Notes under the pieces: generated by a model
Told to the model about the DNA's origin: nothing
What the model saw: the letters and a program-made list of their open reading frames with translations, nothing else
Databases searched by the model: none
Made by a program: the position numbers and the translations under genes
NCBI RefSeq assembly: GCF_000188695.1
Contig: NW_004754901.1
Span: 576,356-591,064 of the forward strand
Direction: 5' to 3'
Length of the DNA: 14,709 nucleotides
Source: Salpingoeca rosetta
Lineage: Eukaryota; Opisthokonta; Choanoflagellata; Craspedida; Salpingoecidae
Shown: one piece after another, positions 1-10,400 of the stretch
How the letters are laid out: each line of letters begins with the position of its first letter
Position numbering within the stretch: position 1 is the first letter of the stretch

Positions 1-245
1 TCCGGTCTGCGCTCTACAAGAGGGCACCGCAGATGGCACACAGGGCAACCAAGGACGCCATGCTGGCCGCGTTGGAACAGCTCGAGCAGCAGCAGCAGCA
101 GCAGCAGGGGAAGGGGAAGCAAGGGGAGAAGGAGAAGCAGCAGGGTCATGTCGTGCTGGTCGGGATGAACCCGACGCTGCCGCAGTCGTGTGATTTGCTG
201 GGCCGCATCAAGAAGGTCATCAAGGACATCCCGCTGTACGACTGA
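1..245 (+). CDS. 3' end of coiled-coil / kinase-like gene, copy A (partial)
   Basis: Open from the window edge to a TGA at 243-245. The 81-residue peptide is nearly identical to the C-terminus of the complete gene ending at 13167. It covers the end of the kinase-like C-lobe, a run of seven glutamines from a CAG tract (about 87-107), a Lys/Gly/Glu linker, and a conserved tail ending DIPLYD. Differences from the other copy: this one has two extra residues in the linker (EKEKQQGH versus EKEEGH, a 6-bp indel) and Arg instead of Cys in the LLG(R/C)IKK motif. The reading frame is intact, so nothing here suggests decay. Function is inferred only from the complete copy. The upstream part lies outside the window. 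Confidence 0.75.
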   Translation, partial: RSALYKRAPQMAHRATKDAMLAALEQLEQQQQQQQGKGKQGEKEKQQGHVVLVGMNPTLPQSCDLLGRIKKVIKDIPLYD

Positions 246-1021
246 GCTCGACGTCTCCGCGCGCTTGGGAGACAGGGAGCCATGTGCTCGTGTGTGTGTG
301 TGTGCATGTGTGTGCATGTGCGTGATTGATTGTAATTGCGCGGGGAGTGCATGTCTACACGTGTAAGGGAGGGAGAGAGAGGGGGGGGGGAAAGACGTGT
401 GGAGGACAGTGACAGTGTGTTTGCGTGCATGTGCATGTGCACACGATGCTGTTCTTTGCTTTGCTTTGCTTTGCTTTGCTTTCTTACACGTCCATATGTG
501 TCTGCAATACACTGCATAAGCTACAGTGATGTATGTGATCACGAATAGCGCTTTGCGGTGAACAGAGCACAGAAATGGAATGTGTGTGTGTGCGTATGTG
601 AGGGATGTGTGTGTGTGTGTGTGTGTGTGCGTGTATGTGTTTGAAGGACTGTTCTATTGACTGTCAGTCTGCCGTTCTGCGTTGTCGCATTGTCGTTGTC
701 GTTGTCGGTGATGAGAAGTGATGTGAACAACCACTCGACCACGCTGATGTTGATGGTCGGCGTCACAGTCACTTGTGCTTGACAAGGGAATGGTTGGGTT
801 GTGATTGTTAACGAGTGGCTTCCCAGCACTGCCTCTGCTGCACCGCTCGTTGACACGGGTGCCCTGGTCGTGAGGGTCGTCGGTGGGCGATTGAAGTATT
901 GGTTGTGTGTGCCTGTGTGCGGTGGTGGTGGTGAGGAACGTGTCGTGTCACAACGTCACCATGCTGGGTGAGAGACAGGCGTTGCATTCATTGCTGAGAA
1001 ATTTTATGTTGACTGGGAAGG
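246..1021 (+). other. Intergenic region, kinase-like gene to sulfatase (copy A)
   Basis: Contains no exon I can support. 290-330 and 578-628 are GT-rich runs, 355-400 is a purine-rich GA/G stretch, and about 455-484 is a CTTTG pentanucleotide array. 640-900 is non-repetitive and almost unchanged in the second copy at the other end of the window. This last part presumably contains the sulfatase promoter and 5' leader, but I see no TATA box or other recognisable core element. Confidence 0.5.
453..484 (+). repeat. (CTTTG)n pentanucleotide microsatellite
   Basis: Tandem CTTTG/TTTGC units. The matching array in the second copy, near 13384-13420, is longer by about two units, so it is length-polymorphic between the copies. 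Confidence 0.85.
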
Positions 1022-1119
1022 ATGATGATGATGAGACGCAGGATGATGGTGGTGGCGGTGGTACAACTGCTCGTGTTGATGTGTTGCGGTGTGGCGGCGT
1101 CGCATGTGTCTTCTGGTAG
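961..1119 (+). other. Possible upstream ORF overlapping the sulfatase start
   Basis: An ATG at 961 in good initiation context (A at -3, preceded by CACC) opens a 52-codon frame that ends in TAG at 1117-1119. It runs past the proposed sulfatase ATG at 1022 in a different frame. The same arrangement is present in the second copy (ATG at 13902). If transcription starts upstream of 961, this ORF would compete with sulfatase initiation. Whether it is in the transcript is unknown. Confidence 0.3.
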
Positions 1120-1857
1120 GAAGGCGTCCATCTTCTTTCTGCTCACGGATGACCAAGACGTCGACATGGGCTTTGTGTCCCAGCCCAAGCTCGTCAGCCT
1201 GTGGCAGAAGCAAGGCGGTGTGTGTGTGTGTGTGCGTGTGTGTGTGTGCGTGTGTATGAGAGAGTGTGTGTGTGTGCGTGTGTATGAGAGAGAGTGTGTG
1301 CGTGTGTATGAGAGAGTGTGTGTGCGTGTGCATGTGCGTGTGTATGAGAGAGTGTGTGTGTGTCTGTGTGTGTGTGTGTTTGCAGCTGTAGCTGAGGCTA
1401 TGTCAAGCTGTATGTCAAGCTGTATGTCAAGTTGTATTGTGGTGTGCGTGCATGCGTTTGAATATGTATTTCTACTTCATGTCTGTGTACCTATCTGTCC
1501 ACCCGTGCGGCTGTCCGCTTGCCACGCACTTGCGCACTGCCGTCCTCCCTTCCTCCCCCCCCCCCCCCATCCACGGGGCTACCGGACGTCAAGGCTGGCC
1601 CTGCCTCTCTTTCTCTGTGCACAGTCTGACACACCACTGGCCTGCTCCTGCGTTGCCCTTGCAGCCACATTGGAAGCAGCCTTTGCCAGCACACCTGTGT
1701 GTTGTCCTTCACGCGCAGGCATCCAGACGGGAAGGTACATCCACAACGTCCCCATGACCAACAACTCCATCCCGGGCAATTGTTCCAGCACTGCGTGGCA
1801 GCAAGGCGCCGAGAGGCACAACATCGGCCACCTCATGAAAAAGCCGGTGTGTGTGTG

Positions 1858-1946
<89 letters not shown>

Positions 1947-4048
1947 ATGTGTGTTCGAGGGAGGGAGCGCGCGTGTATGTGCCTGTCTTTCTGTGTCTCT
2001 CTCTGCATGTGCTTGTCGTTGTTTGTGGTGCTTGCTCCCTGTTCAGTGGCCTCTGCAGCTGCAGTTGTGTCCTTTCATCGCTGGCACTGCCCCACACGTC
2101 ACCTCTCACTTGCAGGTTACACAACAATGTACACGGGCAAATACTTGAACCAGTACGTGCATCGTGGCACGCGTAACGTCGACACGCGCACGACCGACAG
2201 TGTTTCGTTGCTGCATGTATGATGGATTCACGCACATGAACGCAGCCACGTACATACACGCATTCAAAGATACACATGCACACGCACACATACACGCACA
2301 TACACACGCATACTCATACTCACATACACGCACATACATACACATTCACATGCACACGTGCGATTGTCTTGGGTGCAGATACGGTGCCCCGAGTGCCGGT
2401 GGTGTGCAACATGTTCCTCGCGGATGGGACAACTGGCAAGCACGTAAGCTCGTCATGTACGCGCATGCGTGTGCGTGTGTGGTCATGTGCACATGCGTGT
2501 ACATGCGTGAACATGCTCGTGTGTGTATGTGTACTCGTGTGTGTATGCATGGCTGTATAGATGTGAAAATGGGTGTGTGCGTGTGTGTGTGTGTGCGTGT
2601 GTGTGTGAACGCGCCGTGCATGCTGGTTTCCAGCCTGGCAGTGGTTATGCTCCCAGTTCATGTACCGCCTTGCTGTCCATGTATGTATGTATGTATGTAT
2701 GTATGTATGTATGTATGTATGTATGTATGTATGTATGTATGTATGTATGTATGTATGTATGTATGTATGTATGTATGTATGTATGTATGTATGTATGTAT
2801 GTATGTATGTATGTATGTAGGCAACAGCGTGTACTACGACTACGTGATCTCCAACAACGGAACCCCGGAGCCACACGGCAACACGTACCTGCCAAACGTA
2901 TGTGACACGTCCGTGAGTGGCGCGCGTGCTTGTGAACTTGTGCGTGCGTATGCACTTGTACGTGCGTGTGTGTGTTTGTGTGTGCGTGAGTGTTGTCATT
3001 TTGCTTTGTCTGCAAGCCTACTGCTGTTGTTCCACCTGGACACGCCGCCACGCTGCGTGCTCCTTGATCCTATGCGTCACACCACCACCACCACTCCCCG
3101 CACACCGCTGGCATGCCGTGGCAGCTGCTGTTGGACAAGACATCCAATTTCCTGCGGACACTGGAAGGGACTGATGACCCCTTCTTCATCATGGTTGGCA
3201 CTCCGTCATGCCACGACCCAACAGAGCCTGCACCAGAATATGCGCACCTCCTGCCAAATGCAACTGCCGCGCCCGCCAAACTATGGTCAGCAGCTGCTGT
3301 GCCTTTGTGTCTCTGTGTATGTGTGTGTTTCTGTGCATATGTGTGTATGTCGGTGTATGTGTTTGTGTACGCGTGTTTGCGTGTTTCTGTGTATGCGCGT
3401 TTCTGTGCATATGTGTGTATGCGTGTGTGTGCATATGTGTGTATTTGTGTGCGTGTAGTTGTGTTTCTGTTTCTGTTTCTGTTTCTGTGTGTGTTTCTGT
3501 TTCTGTGTGTGTGTGTGTGTTTTCGTCCGTGTGCTCCGTTGAAACGGCTGTCTCGCTCTGCGCCCCCTGTTTCTGCTTGCAGGCAAGGCGTTTCGAGACA
3601 AGCACTGGTTTGTTGCAAAGCAAGGAGAGGTCGCAGGTTTTGGATCAGGTAGACAGATATGGCACATGCAATTGCGTTTATTGCCAGACACACGCACTCA
3701 CACGTGCCACACGTTCACTCACACGCACTCACTCACTCACTCACTCACTCACTCACTCACTCACTCACTGACTCACTGACTCACTCACTCATTGACTCAC
3801 TGACTCACTCACTCACTGACTCACTGACTCACTCACTCACTCACTCACTCACTCACTCACTCACCTTCGACGTGTGTTCTGGCACCACGCGCGCTGCTGT
3901 TGCATGTTGATTGCGCCTGTCATACGGCAAAGGGTATGCGCCAATCGAGGAGAAGTACAATGATCTGCAGTACCGCCGACGCGCCCTCACGCTCATGACC
4001 GTTGATGACATCGTCGCAAACGTCACAGCGTACGCCAATGCCTCGTGC
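1022..4048 (+). CDS. GNS: N-acetylglucosamine-6-sulfatase / SULF-family sulfatase, 3'-truncated, possible pseudogene
   Basis: Secreted or lysosomal sulfatase removing 6-O-sulfate from glucosamine in heparan-type glycans (family knowledge). Exons: 1022-1217, 1665-1846, 2116-2152, 2379-2443, 2821-2897, 3125-3285, 3583-3648, 3933 to about 4048. Residues 1-27 form a signal peptide. The Ca-binding Asp pair lies in LLTDDQD (D43, D44). CCPSRAGIQTG carries the formylglycine Cys (about residue 78). NCSS, GKYLNQYGAP, PFFIMVGTP, DKHW and LMTVDD follow in family order. Oddities: the exon 2/3 junction is one base short of frame with GT-AG splicing. Exon 6 shifts frame near 3264-3270, between PEYAHLLPNAT and PRPPNYG. 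Homology stops after the VDDIVANV block at a TTG minisatellite, so the usual SDNG metal-site half (about 200+ residues) is absent. Family certain; functionality doubtful. Confidence 0.85.
1218..1380 (+). repeat. GT-rich compound microsatellite in sulfatase intron 1
   Basis: The intron donor is the first GT of this array. GTGTGT runs are interrupted by TATGAGAGA and GTGCATGTGC variants. The matching stretch in the second copy (14159-14356) has a different number and order of variant units. Confidence 0.8.
1399..1437 (+). repeat. 12-bp tandem repeat (ATGTCAAGCTGT), three units
   Basis: Three consecutive units, the last with one substitution, inside sulfatase intron 1. The second copy (about 14375-14402) has two units. 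Confidence 0.85.
1847..1943 (+). repeat. (GT)n microsatellite at the donor end of sulfatase intron 2
   Basis: Nearly pure GT dinucleotides starting directly at the exon 2 boundary, with one TTT interruption. The splice donor is provided by the repeat itself. Confidence 0.9.
2679..2819 (+). repeat. (ATGT)n tetranucleotide microsatellite ending in an acceptor site
   Basis: About 35 perfect ATGT units. The last unit runs into ATGTAG, whose AG (2819-2820) is the acceptor for sulfatase exon 5. The long VCMY-type open frame through it is a by-product of the repeat. Confidence 0.9.
3715..3864 (+). repeat. (CACT)n array with GACT variants in sulfatase intron 7
   Basis: Tandem TCAC units in which single units are replaced by TGAC at irregular intervals, plus two ATTGA variants. 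Intronic. Open frames through it (SLTH repeats) are not genes. Confidence 0.9.
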
Positions 4049-4057
4049 ACTCGTGGC

Positions 4058-4185
4058 TTAAGTTGTTGTTGTTGTTGTTGTTGTTTAAGTTGTTGTTTAA
4101 GTTGTTGTTGTTGTTTAAGTTGTTGTTTAAGTTGTTGTTGTTGTTTAAGTTGTTGTTTAAGTTGTTGTTGTTGTAGTTGTTGTGT
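4058..4185 (+). repeat. 30-bp minisatellite built from TTTAAG(TTG)n units, at the sulfatase break
   Basis: Alternating 12-bp (TTTAAG plus two TTG) and 18-bp (TTTAAG plus four TTG) blocks give a 30-bp higher-order unit, present about three times. It starts just where recognisable sulfatase sequence ends. The next recognisable coding sequence belongs to a different gene (EB1). Confidence 0.9.
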
Positions 4186-4372
4186 GCGACGATGACTGTT
4201 GTGCGTTCATGCGCACATTCGCCACCACAACCAGCAACACCGCCGCTTAGCACGACGCAAATACACTGCGCTTATTCGATCGCTCTGCATTCACACTCAC
4301 TCACTCACACACACGCTTATTGCCTGCCTGTCTGTCTCTGCCTGTCTCTCTCGTACACGCACGTGCTTGCAG

Positions 4373-4458
4373 GCACACAGCGGGGGCAACTGCTGCTGAC
4401 GATCAACGGCGTGGAGAAGGACCGTGACTTTTACTTTGGAAAACTCAGACAGCTCGAG
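4373..4458 (+). CDS. EB1: Isolated EB1 (end-binding protein) EBH-domain exon
   Basis: EB1/MAPRE proteins track growing microtubule plus ends. Their C-terminal EB-homology domain is a dimeric coiled coil that binds SxIP-motif partners. This exon encodes LTINGVEKDRDFYFGKLRQLE, which contains the EB1 signature (E-K-D/E-R-D-F-Y-F-G-K-L-R). It is bounded by a pyrimidine-rich acceptor (TTGCAG at 4367-4372) and a donor GTGAAC at 4459, as expected for a real internal exon. The N-terminal CH domain, the linker and the following acidic tail exon are not found nearby: sulfatase sequence precedes it and carrier sequence follows. It is therefore either a translocated fragment or the visible part of a gene whose other exons were lost or collapsed from the assembly at the adjacent repeats. 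The match covers about 20 residues but is highly specific. Confidence 0.75.
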
Positions 4459-4639
4459 GTGAACGCGATACGCGAAGCCGTGGACAGAACCATAGCTCAT
4501 CACACACGCACTTACGCATGCACGCTCCCCCACACACTCTCTGCCTGTCTCTGTCGATGCCTCTCTTGTCCCCCTCTTTCCCCTCCCTCTTCCTTTGCCT
4601 CTCTGCATCTCTGTCCCTCCGTCCCCTCAGCTTCCCTCC

Positions 4640-4675
4640 CTCCCTCTCTCTCACACACACTCACACACACACACA

Positions 4676-4706
<31 letters not shown>

Positions 4707-4838
4707 ACTCACTCACACACACACACTCTCTCTTTCTCTCTCACTCTCACTCCCACACACACTCACACACACACACTCAGACACACACACACACACTCAC
4801 ACACACACGCTCTCACTCCCTCACTCTCTCTCGCCGTC
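4640..4838 (+). repeat. CT/CA compound microsatellite between the EB1 exon and the carrier exon
   Basis: Alternating (CT)n and (CA)n blocks with short interruptions. 4459-4640 upstream is pyrimidine-rich and non-coding. This is the second place where gene identity changes across a repeat. Confidence 0.85.
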
Positions 4839-4887
4839 TCTTGTCCGTATCTCATCAACGGTTGCGTGTTTGTGCCGGCCTGAGCAG

Positions 4888-6153
<1,266 letters not shown>

Positions 6154-6887
6154 TGGAGCAAGGGGGGGTTTGATTGGCGTGGTGATGTGTGTGTTTGTGT
6201 GTTTGTGCATGTGTGTGTGTGTGTCGTGCGCGTCGTTGCTTGTTGGTTGTGTTTGCAATGAAGAGGAGTTGCTGTTGCGCTGGGCTGTGGCCCACTGTTG
6301 TGCTGCGTCGTGCGCACGTGACGTGGCCTTGCCTTCCTTCCTGTTGGGACGCTGCTCTCTCAGGGGATCGTTACTCTCTGCCATATGCCCGTTTGCTCTG
6401 TTTGATGTCACATCACAACATTACTTTGTGCATCTGACAGCATGATGGGAGTAAAAGTGGCCATGGATTAGTTGCGGATGACAGCAGCAACAGCGCAGAG
6501 TGGTGGGGGGGAGGGAGGAAGGGCTACACATACACACACACACACACACGAAGGAGATATACACACACGCACACACACACGGAGACACTTGGTTTCTATC
6601 GATCTTTTTGGTTTCTGTCTGTCAACGCTTGAGGCCCTTGGGCCGCTCACATAGCATTCAAGCATTCAGTAGCAGACATTCACTCCCTCACATCACCCAG
6701 TCACCCACTCGTGCAAGCGCCTGTCTGAAATGAGCACACTTTCGGTTTTGATTGCTTCCCTCATCTCTGAGCACTGGGAATGGTGGAAGATTTCAACAAA
6801 TTTTCCCCCAATTACATACACCACACAAGCGAAGATTCGAGGGTGATTTAATGATCCCGCCGCGAAATTCAACGAAGACCACGAAGG
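6154..6887 (+). other. Intergenic region, carrier to kinase-like gene
   Basis: Probably the 3' UTR of the carrier followed by the upstream region of the next gene. It holds a short GT run (about 6182-6225) and a CA run (about 6527-6580). 6730-6887 is less repetitive and more AT-rich than its surroundings and lies directly upstream of the proposed ATG at 6888, so it is the likeliest promoter/leader. No canonical TATA or polyadenylation signal is clear, and no coding exon is supported. Confidence 0.45.
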
Positions 6888-6970
6888 ATGGCAAGCACGA
6901 GAGGCAGCTTCGATTCGGCGTCAGGAGGGCTGTGGCGCATCGACGAAGAGGTTGTTGTATGTGCTCTGTG

Positions 6971-7054
<84 letters not shown>

Positions 7055-7393
7055 AGCTGTCGTGTTTCTCTCAGTCTCAGTCTCTTTCATTGTCTCTCTA
7101 TCCCCTGTCCTAATCTTCCGTCTCTCAGTCTCTGTCTCTCTTTCGCGTTCTGTCTCTCAGTCTCTGTCTTGCTCTTTCTGTTTCGCGCGCTCTATCTCCC
7201 GCGCGCGCTCCATGTTTCCTTCTCGCTCATTCGATCATCTCTTGGAGTGATTGAGCACACACTGGTGTCTTGTGTTGTCTGTGGCCGTGTGTCGACACTG
7301 GCGTGCTTGCCCTTGTCGATTCCCGCCTTTCTCACTTTCTTTCTACTTTGTCCACATCCTTGTCTCGCTCTGCTGTTCTCACACACACACTCT

Positions 7394-7479
<86 letters not shown>

Positions 7480-10400
7480 CTGTTTCTGTTTCTGTTTCGT
7501 GCGCTCTCTGTTTCGTGCGCTCTCTGTTTTGCGCGCTCTATCTCCCGCGCGCGCTCTATGTCTCCTTCTCGCTCATTCGGTCATCCCTTGGAGTGATTGA
7601 GCACACACTTGTGTCTTGTGTCGTCTGTGCCCGTGTGTCGACACTGGCGTGCTTGCCCTTGTCGATTCCCGCCTTCCTCGTTTTCTTTCCACACCGTCTG
7701 TGTTACTGTGTTTCCCACTCTTTGCATCCTGTACGGAAGAACAGAGATTGCTTGTGTGTGTGTGTGTGTGTGTGTGTTGATGCGTGTATGTGTATGTGCA
7801 TATCTCTGTGTGGTGCATCTTCACTTCACACACAACCTCAGTGTGGCTCACGTTCCTGTTTACCTGTGCCTTTGTGCCCGCCTTTGTCTTGGCCTAGTCC
7901 TGTTCTGACACCATGTCCGGCAGCATGAGCTCTGCGACATTCAACGCAGTACGTACAAAGGAATGCGACCATGCTGCTGTGTTGCACGTTCACTTGGCCA
8001 CAGCACACACACACACACACACTCTCCCCTGCCCATTGCATCTCACTCAAACACAACACAACATGTTCCTTGCTTTCTGCCTGCTCTGTGCGTGTCGTGC
8101 CTTGAATCGTGTGCTGTTGCACATAAGCAGGCCTCAAGGGTAAGCGGAAACAGCAGGTGTTCATGGTCTGTCGAGTACAAGCTGGATTGCATGATACACG
8201 TGTTCGTCCTGCCAGCAGAAGCAGACCAGCATCACGATCGTCGCCACCACAGCGCAACCACCATCACCACAGCGCCGTTATCATTTCTCCTCTGCAACAC
8301 AGCTGCTTGTGTGTGTGTGTGTGATGTTTGCATTCACCCTCTGTGCTCACCCACACTCTCTGCCCAACCCCTTTCAACCACCACAACGCCGTTCTGTCGA
8401 CACCAGCAGGCTTCACGCAACAGCGTGGTACGTCAACCACCGACCACAGTCACCACAGACAGCAACAACCATCGCAGCCACCAACCATCACCACCACTAC
8501 CACCACCACGGTGCAATCACCACAACACGTGCTGTGATTTCGGCTTCCGCCACGATGTTCTAGGATGTTGCTCATACCCGCACCCACCTCATGTTCTCGT
8601 GCATAAAACCCACCCCCCGTCTTTTCTTTTCAGAGAGACTTGAAACGAACTGAAACCCGCGTGGCCTCCAAGGTTCTGCAATTGCGCATGCACAAGCACA
8701 CATTGACACAGCACTGCCTTGCGATGCAGCAACCGAATCCCCCACCCCCTCACACCCCCCGCCACAGACCGGTATCACCTCTTACCCCACCGTCACAACA
8801 CCATCGTCATGCACAGGCATCCATCATAACGGAGGCAGCCGCGCGGTTTGCGACCATTACGCAGCTGCAAGAAGTATGCGCGCAGCAGCAAGGCAGCAGC
8901 GGCAGCAGCAGCAGGCTGGACGACATGCTCTATCTGCTGGAAAGATGGACCCTGGATGAGTGCAGCTCAATGATTGACAGACTGCAGCACGTATTGGAGG
9001 AGAAGGAAGAGGGTGTGCGGGCCGCACAACAACAGCTTGCGGCTGCACAGGCGGAGCATGACAAGGTCTGGGCGGCCCTTGCGCGGGAGCAGATGGAGAG
9101 GATGATGGCGGAGGTGGAGAGGGTGAAGCGCGATGCTGAGCGAGTGAAGCAGCAACAACACAGGCAGCAGCGCATGCGCGACAGGCAGCAGCGCATGCGC
9201 GACAGGCAGCAACGCATGCGCGACAGACACGACAGACAGCAACGCATCCAGGAGGCGAGGAACGTGAATGCACAGCGGATCGGGGACAAGAGAAATGAGC
9301 TCACGCACGCACAGGCCGAAGCTGGTTTGGCATCGCCGACCGACCAACAGGCATTTGCAGCGGCGGAGAGGAATGTGACTCAGTTGGAGGAACAGCTTGC
9401 CACGCTGCTGGTGCAACGTGATAACCTGCGCAGAGCGATGGAGAAAATCATCAAGGAGAATGAAGAAGAAAGGATGAGGGATGAAGAGGAGAAGGTGCGG
9501 GATGAAGAGGAGAGGGTGAGGGAAGAAGAAGAAAGGATGAGGGAAGAAGAGGAGAGGGTGAGGGATGAAGACGAGAGCACAGGGGAAGAAGAAAAACGGA
9601 TGAGAGAAGAAGAAAAGAGGAGGAGGGATGAAGAAGAATGGACGAAGAAGTGGCAGCAACAGCAACACAAAGTGTGGGTGCGCGCGTTGACGACATTGCT
9701 GCAGGCGGCAGGTGAGCCGCTGCCACACACCACAAGTGCCGAGCATCTGTGGACTGTGGTGTCGCAGGTGGTGGACGACGCCCTGGCGACAGCATGGGAG
9801 GCCGGCCTTGTGCCCGCCGCTGCTGGCCCGCCCCGACTGGCCACTATCACTCTATCTGCTCTCCAAGATATCGAGAAGCGCGTTGCGGAGAAGAAGATCA
9901 GCTCACTTGCCGCGATCAGAGACGGTATGCTGTCATCCACCTCTTTGTGTGTTTTCGTGCGGATGTGGTGGTGAAGACGGCCCTGCTTGTTTTGGTTGTC
10001 TTGATGACACAAGGTCAAGCGTCCACCTGTTTGCGTGTGTGTGTGTGTGATGTTTTGCGTTGATGTCACACAGCGCACAACACGTTTGCTTGTATCGTCG
10101 TTGTCACTGTCACTGCCATTGCCACTGTAATGATCGCTGCCTTTGTCACTGTGTCACAGTTACTGTCGTTGGCATTTGCATTGGTAGCCTCCACCACCAT
10201 AGTCACGCATGCGACACATTCACGCTTGTTTTGACAATTCTCCGCCCCTCATGCGCGCTGATTGCACTGCTATGTGTGTGTGTGTGCGTGCAGAATTCTT
10301 CTTCATGACGCCACCAAGCAGCATCACCAAGCCCGAGAAGAACCCGTATCTCGTCTACTGGCCGGACAATGCCCAGTTCTTCACCGACATATGGCGAGAG

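Larger units (their letters stand above)
1..1480 (+). repeat. Long direct repeat, copy A (matches 12929-14460)
   Basis: Position 1 corresponds to 12929. Alignment by eye continues through the kinase-gene 3' end, the whole intergenic region, sulfatase exon 1 (identical in both copies) and the microsatellite intron after it, and fades after about 1450. Differences are mostly repeat-length changes (GT runs, CTTTG copies, a 12-bp unit present three times here and twice in the other copy) plus a few substitutions. The left boundary is cut by the window edge. Confidence 0.9.

Noticed and set aside
539..856. Minus-strand 105-codon frame (MSTSGAAEAVLG...)
   Set aside because: Present in both copies of the duplicated block, but these are near-identical, so conservation is not informative. 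It ends in TH repeats, shows no recognisable domain or splice context, and lies where a promoter is expected.
1851..2222. Long open frames of VCVCVC / THTHTH residues on both strands
   Set aside because: They are translations of GT/CA dinucleotide arrays, open in several frames by base composition. They lie in introns between recognised exons.
2523..3051. Open frames with YVCM / HTYI repeats on + and - strands
   Set aside because: Produced by the (ATGT)n array. The only real coding part is sulfatase exon 5 at 2821-2897.
4023..4253. Minus-strand Asn-rich frame (NNNNLNNN)
   Set aside because: Translation of the TTG/TTTAAG minisatellite. No flanking coding signal.
7913..7948. ATG at 7913 as the first exon of the kinase-like gene (MSGSMSSATFNA)
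   Set aside because: Plausible start context and a GTACGT donor, but its phase-0 end does not join as well with the Lys/Gln-rich exon at 8131. Using the acceptor at 7923 and the upstream exon at 6888 gives consistent phases throughout. Kept as an alternative only.
8967..9746. Minus-strand open frames of 259 and 232 codons antisense to the coiled coil
   Set aside because: Shadow frames from the purine-rich repeats of the + strand exon. They consist of F/P/H or S/L-rich low-complexity sequence without domains.
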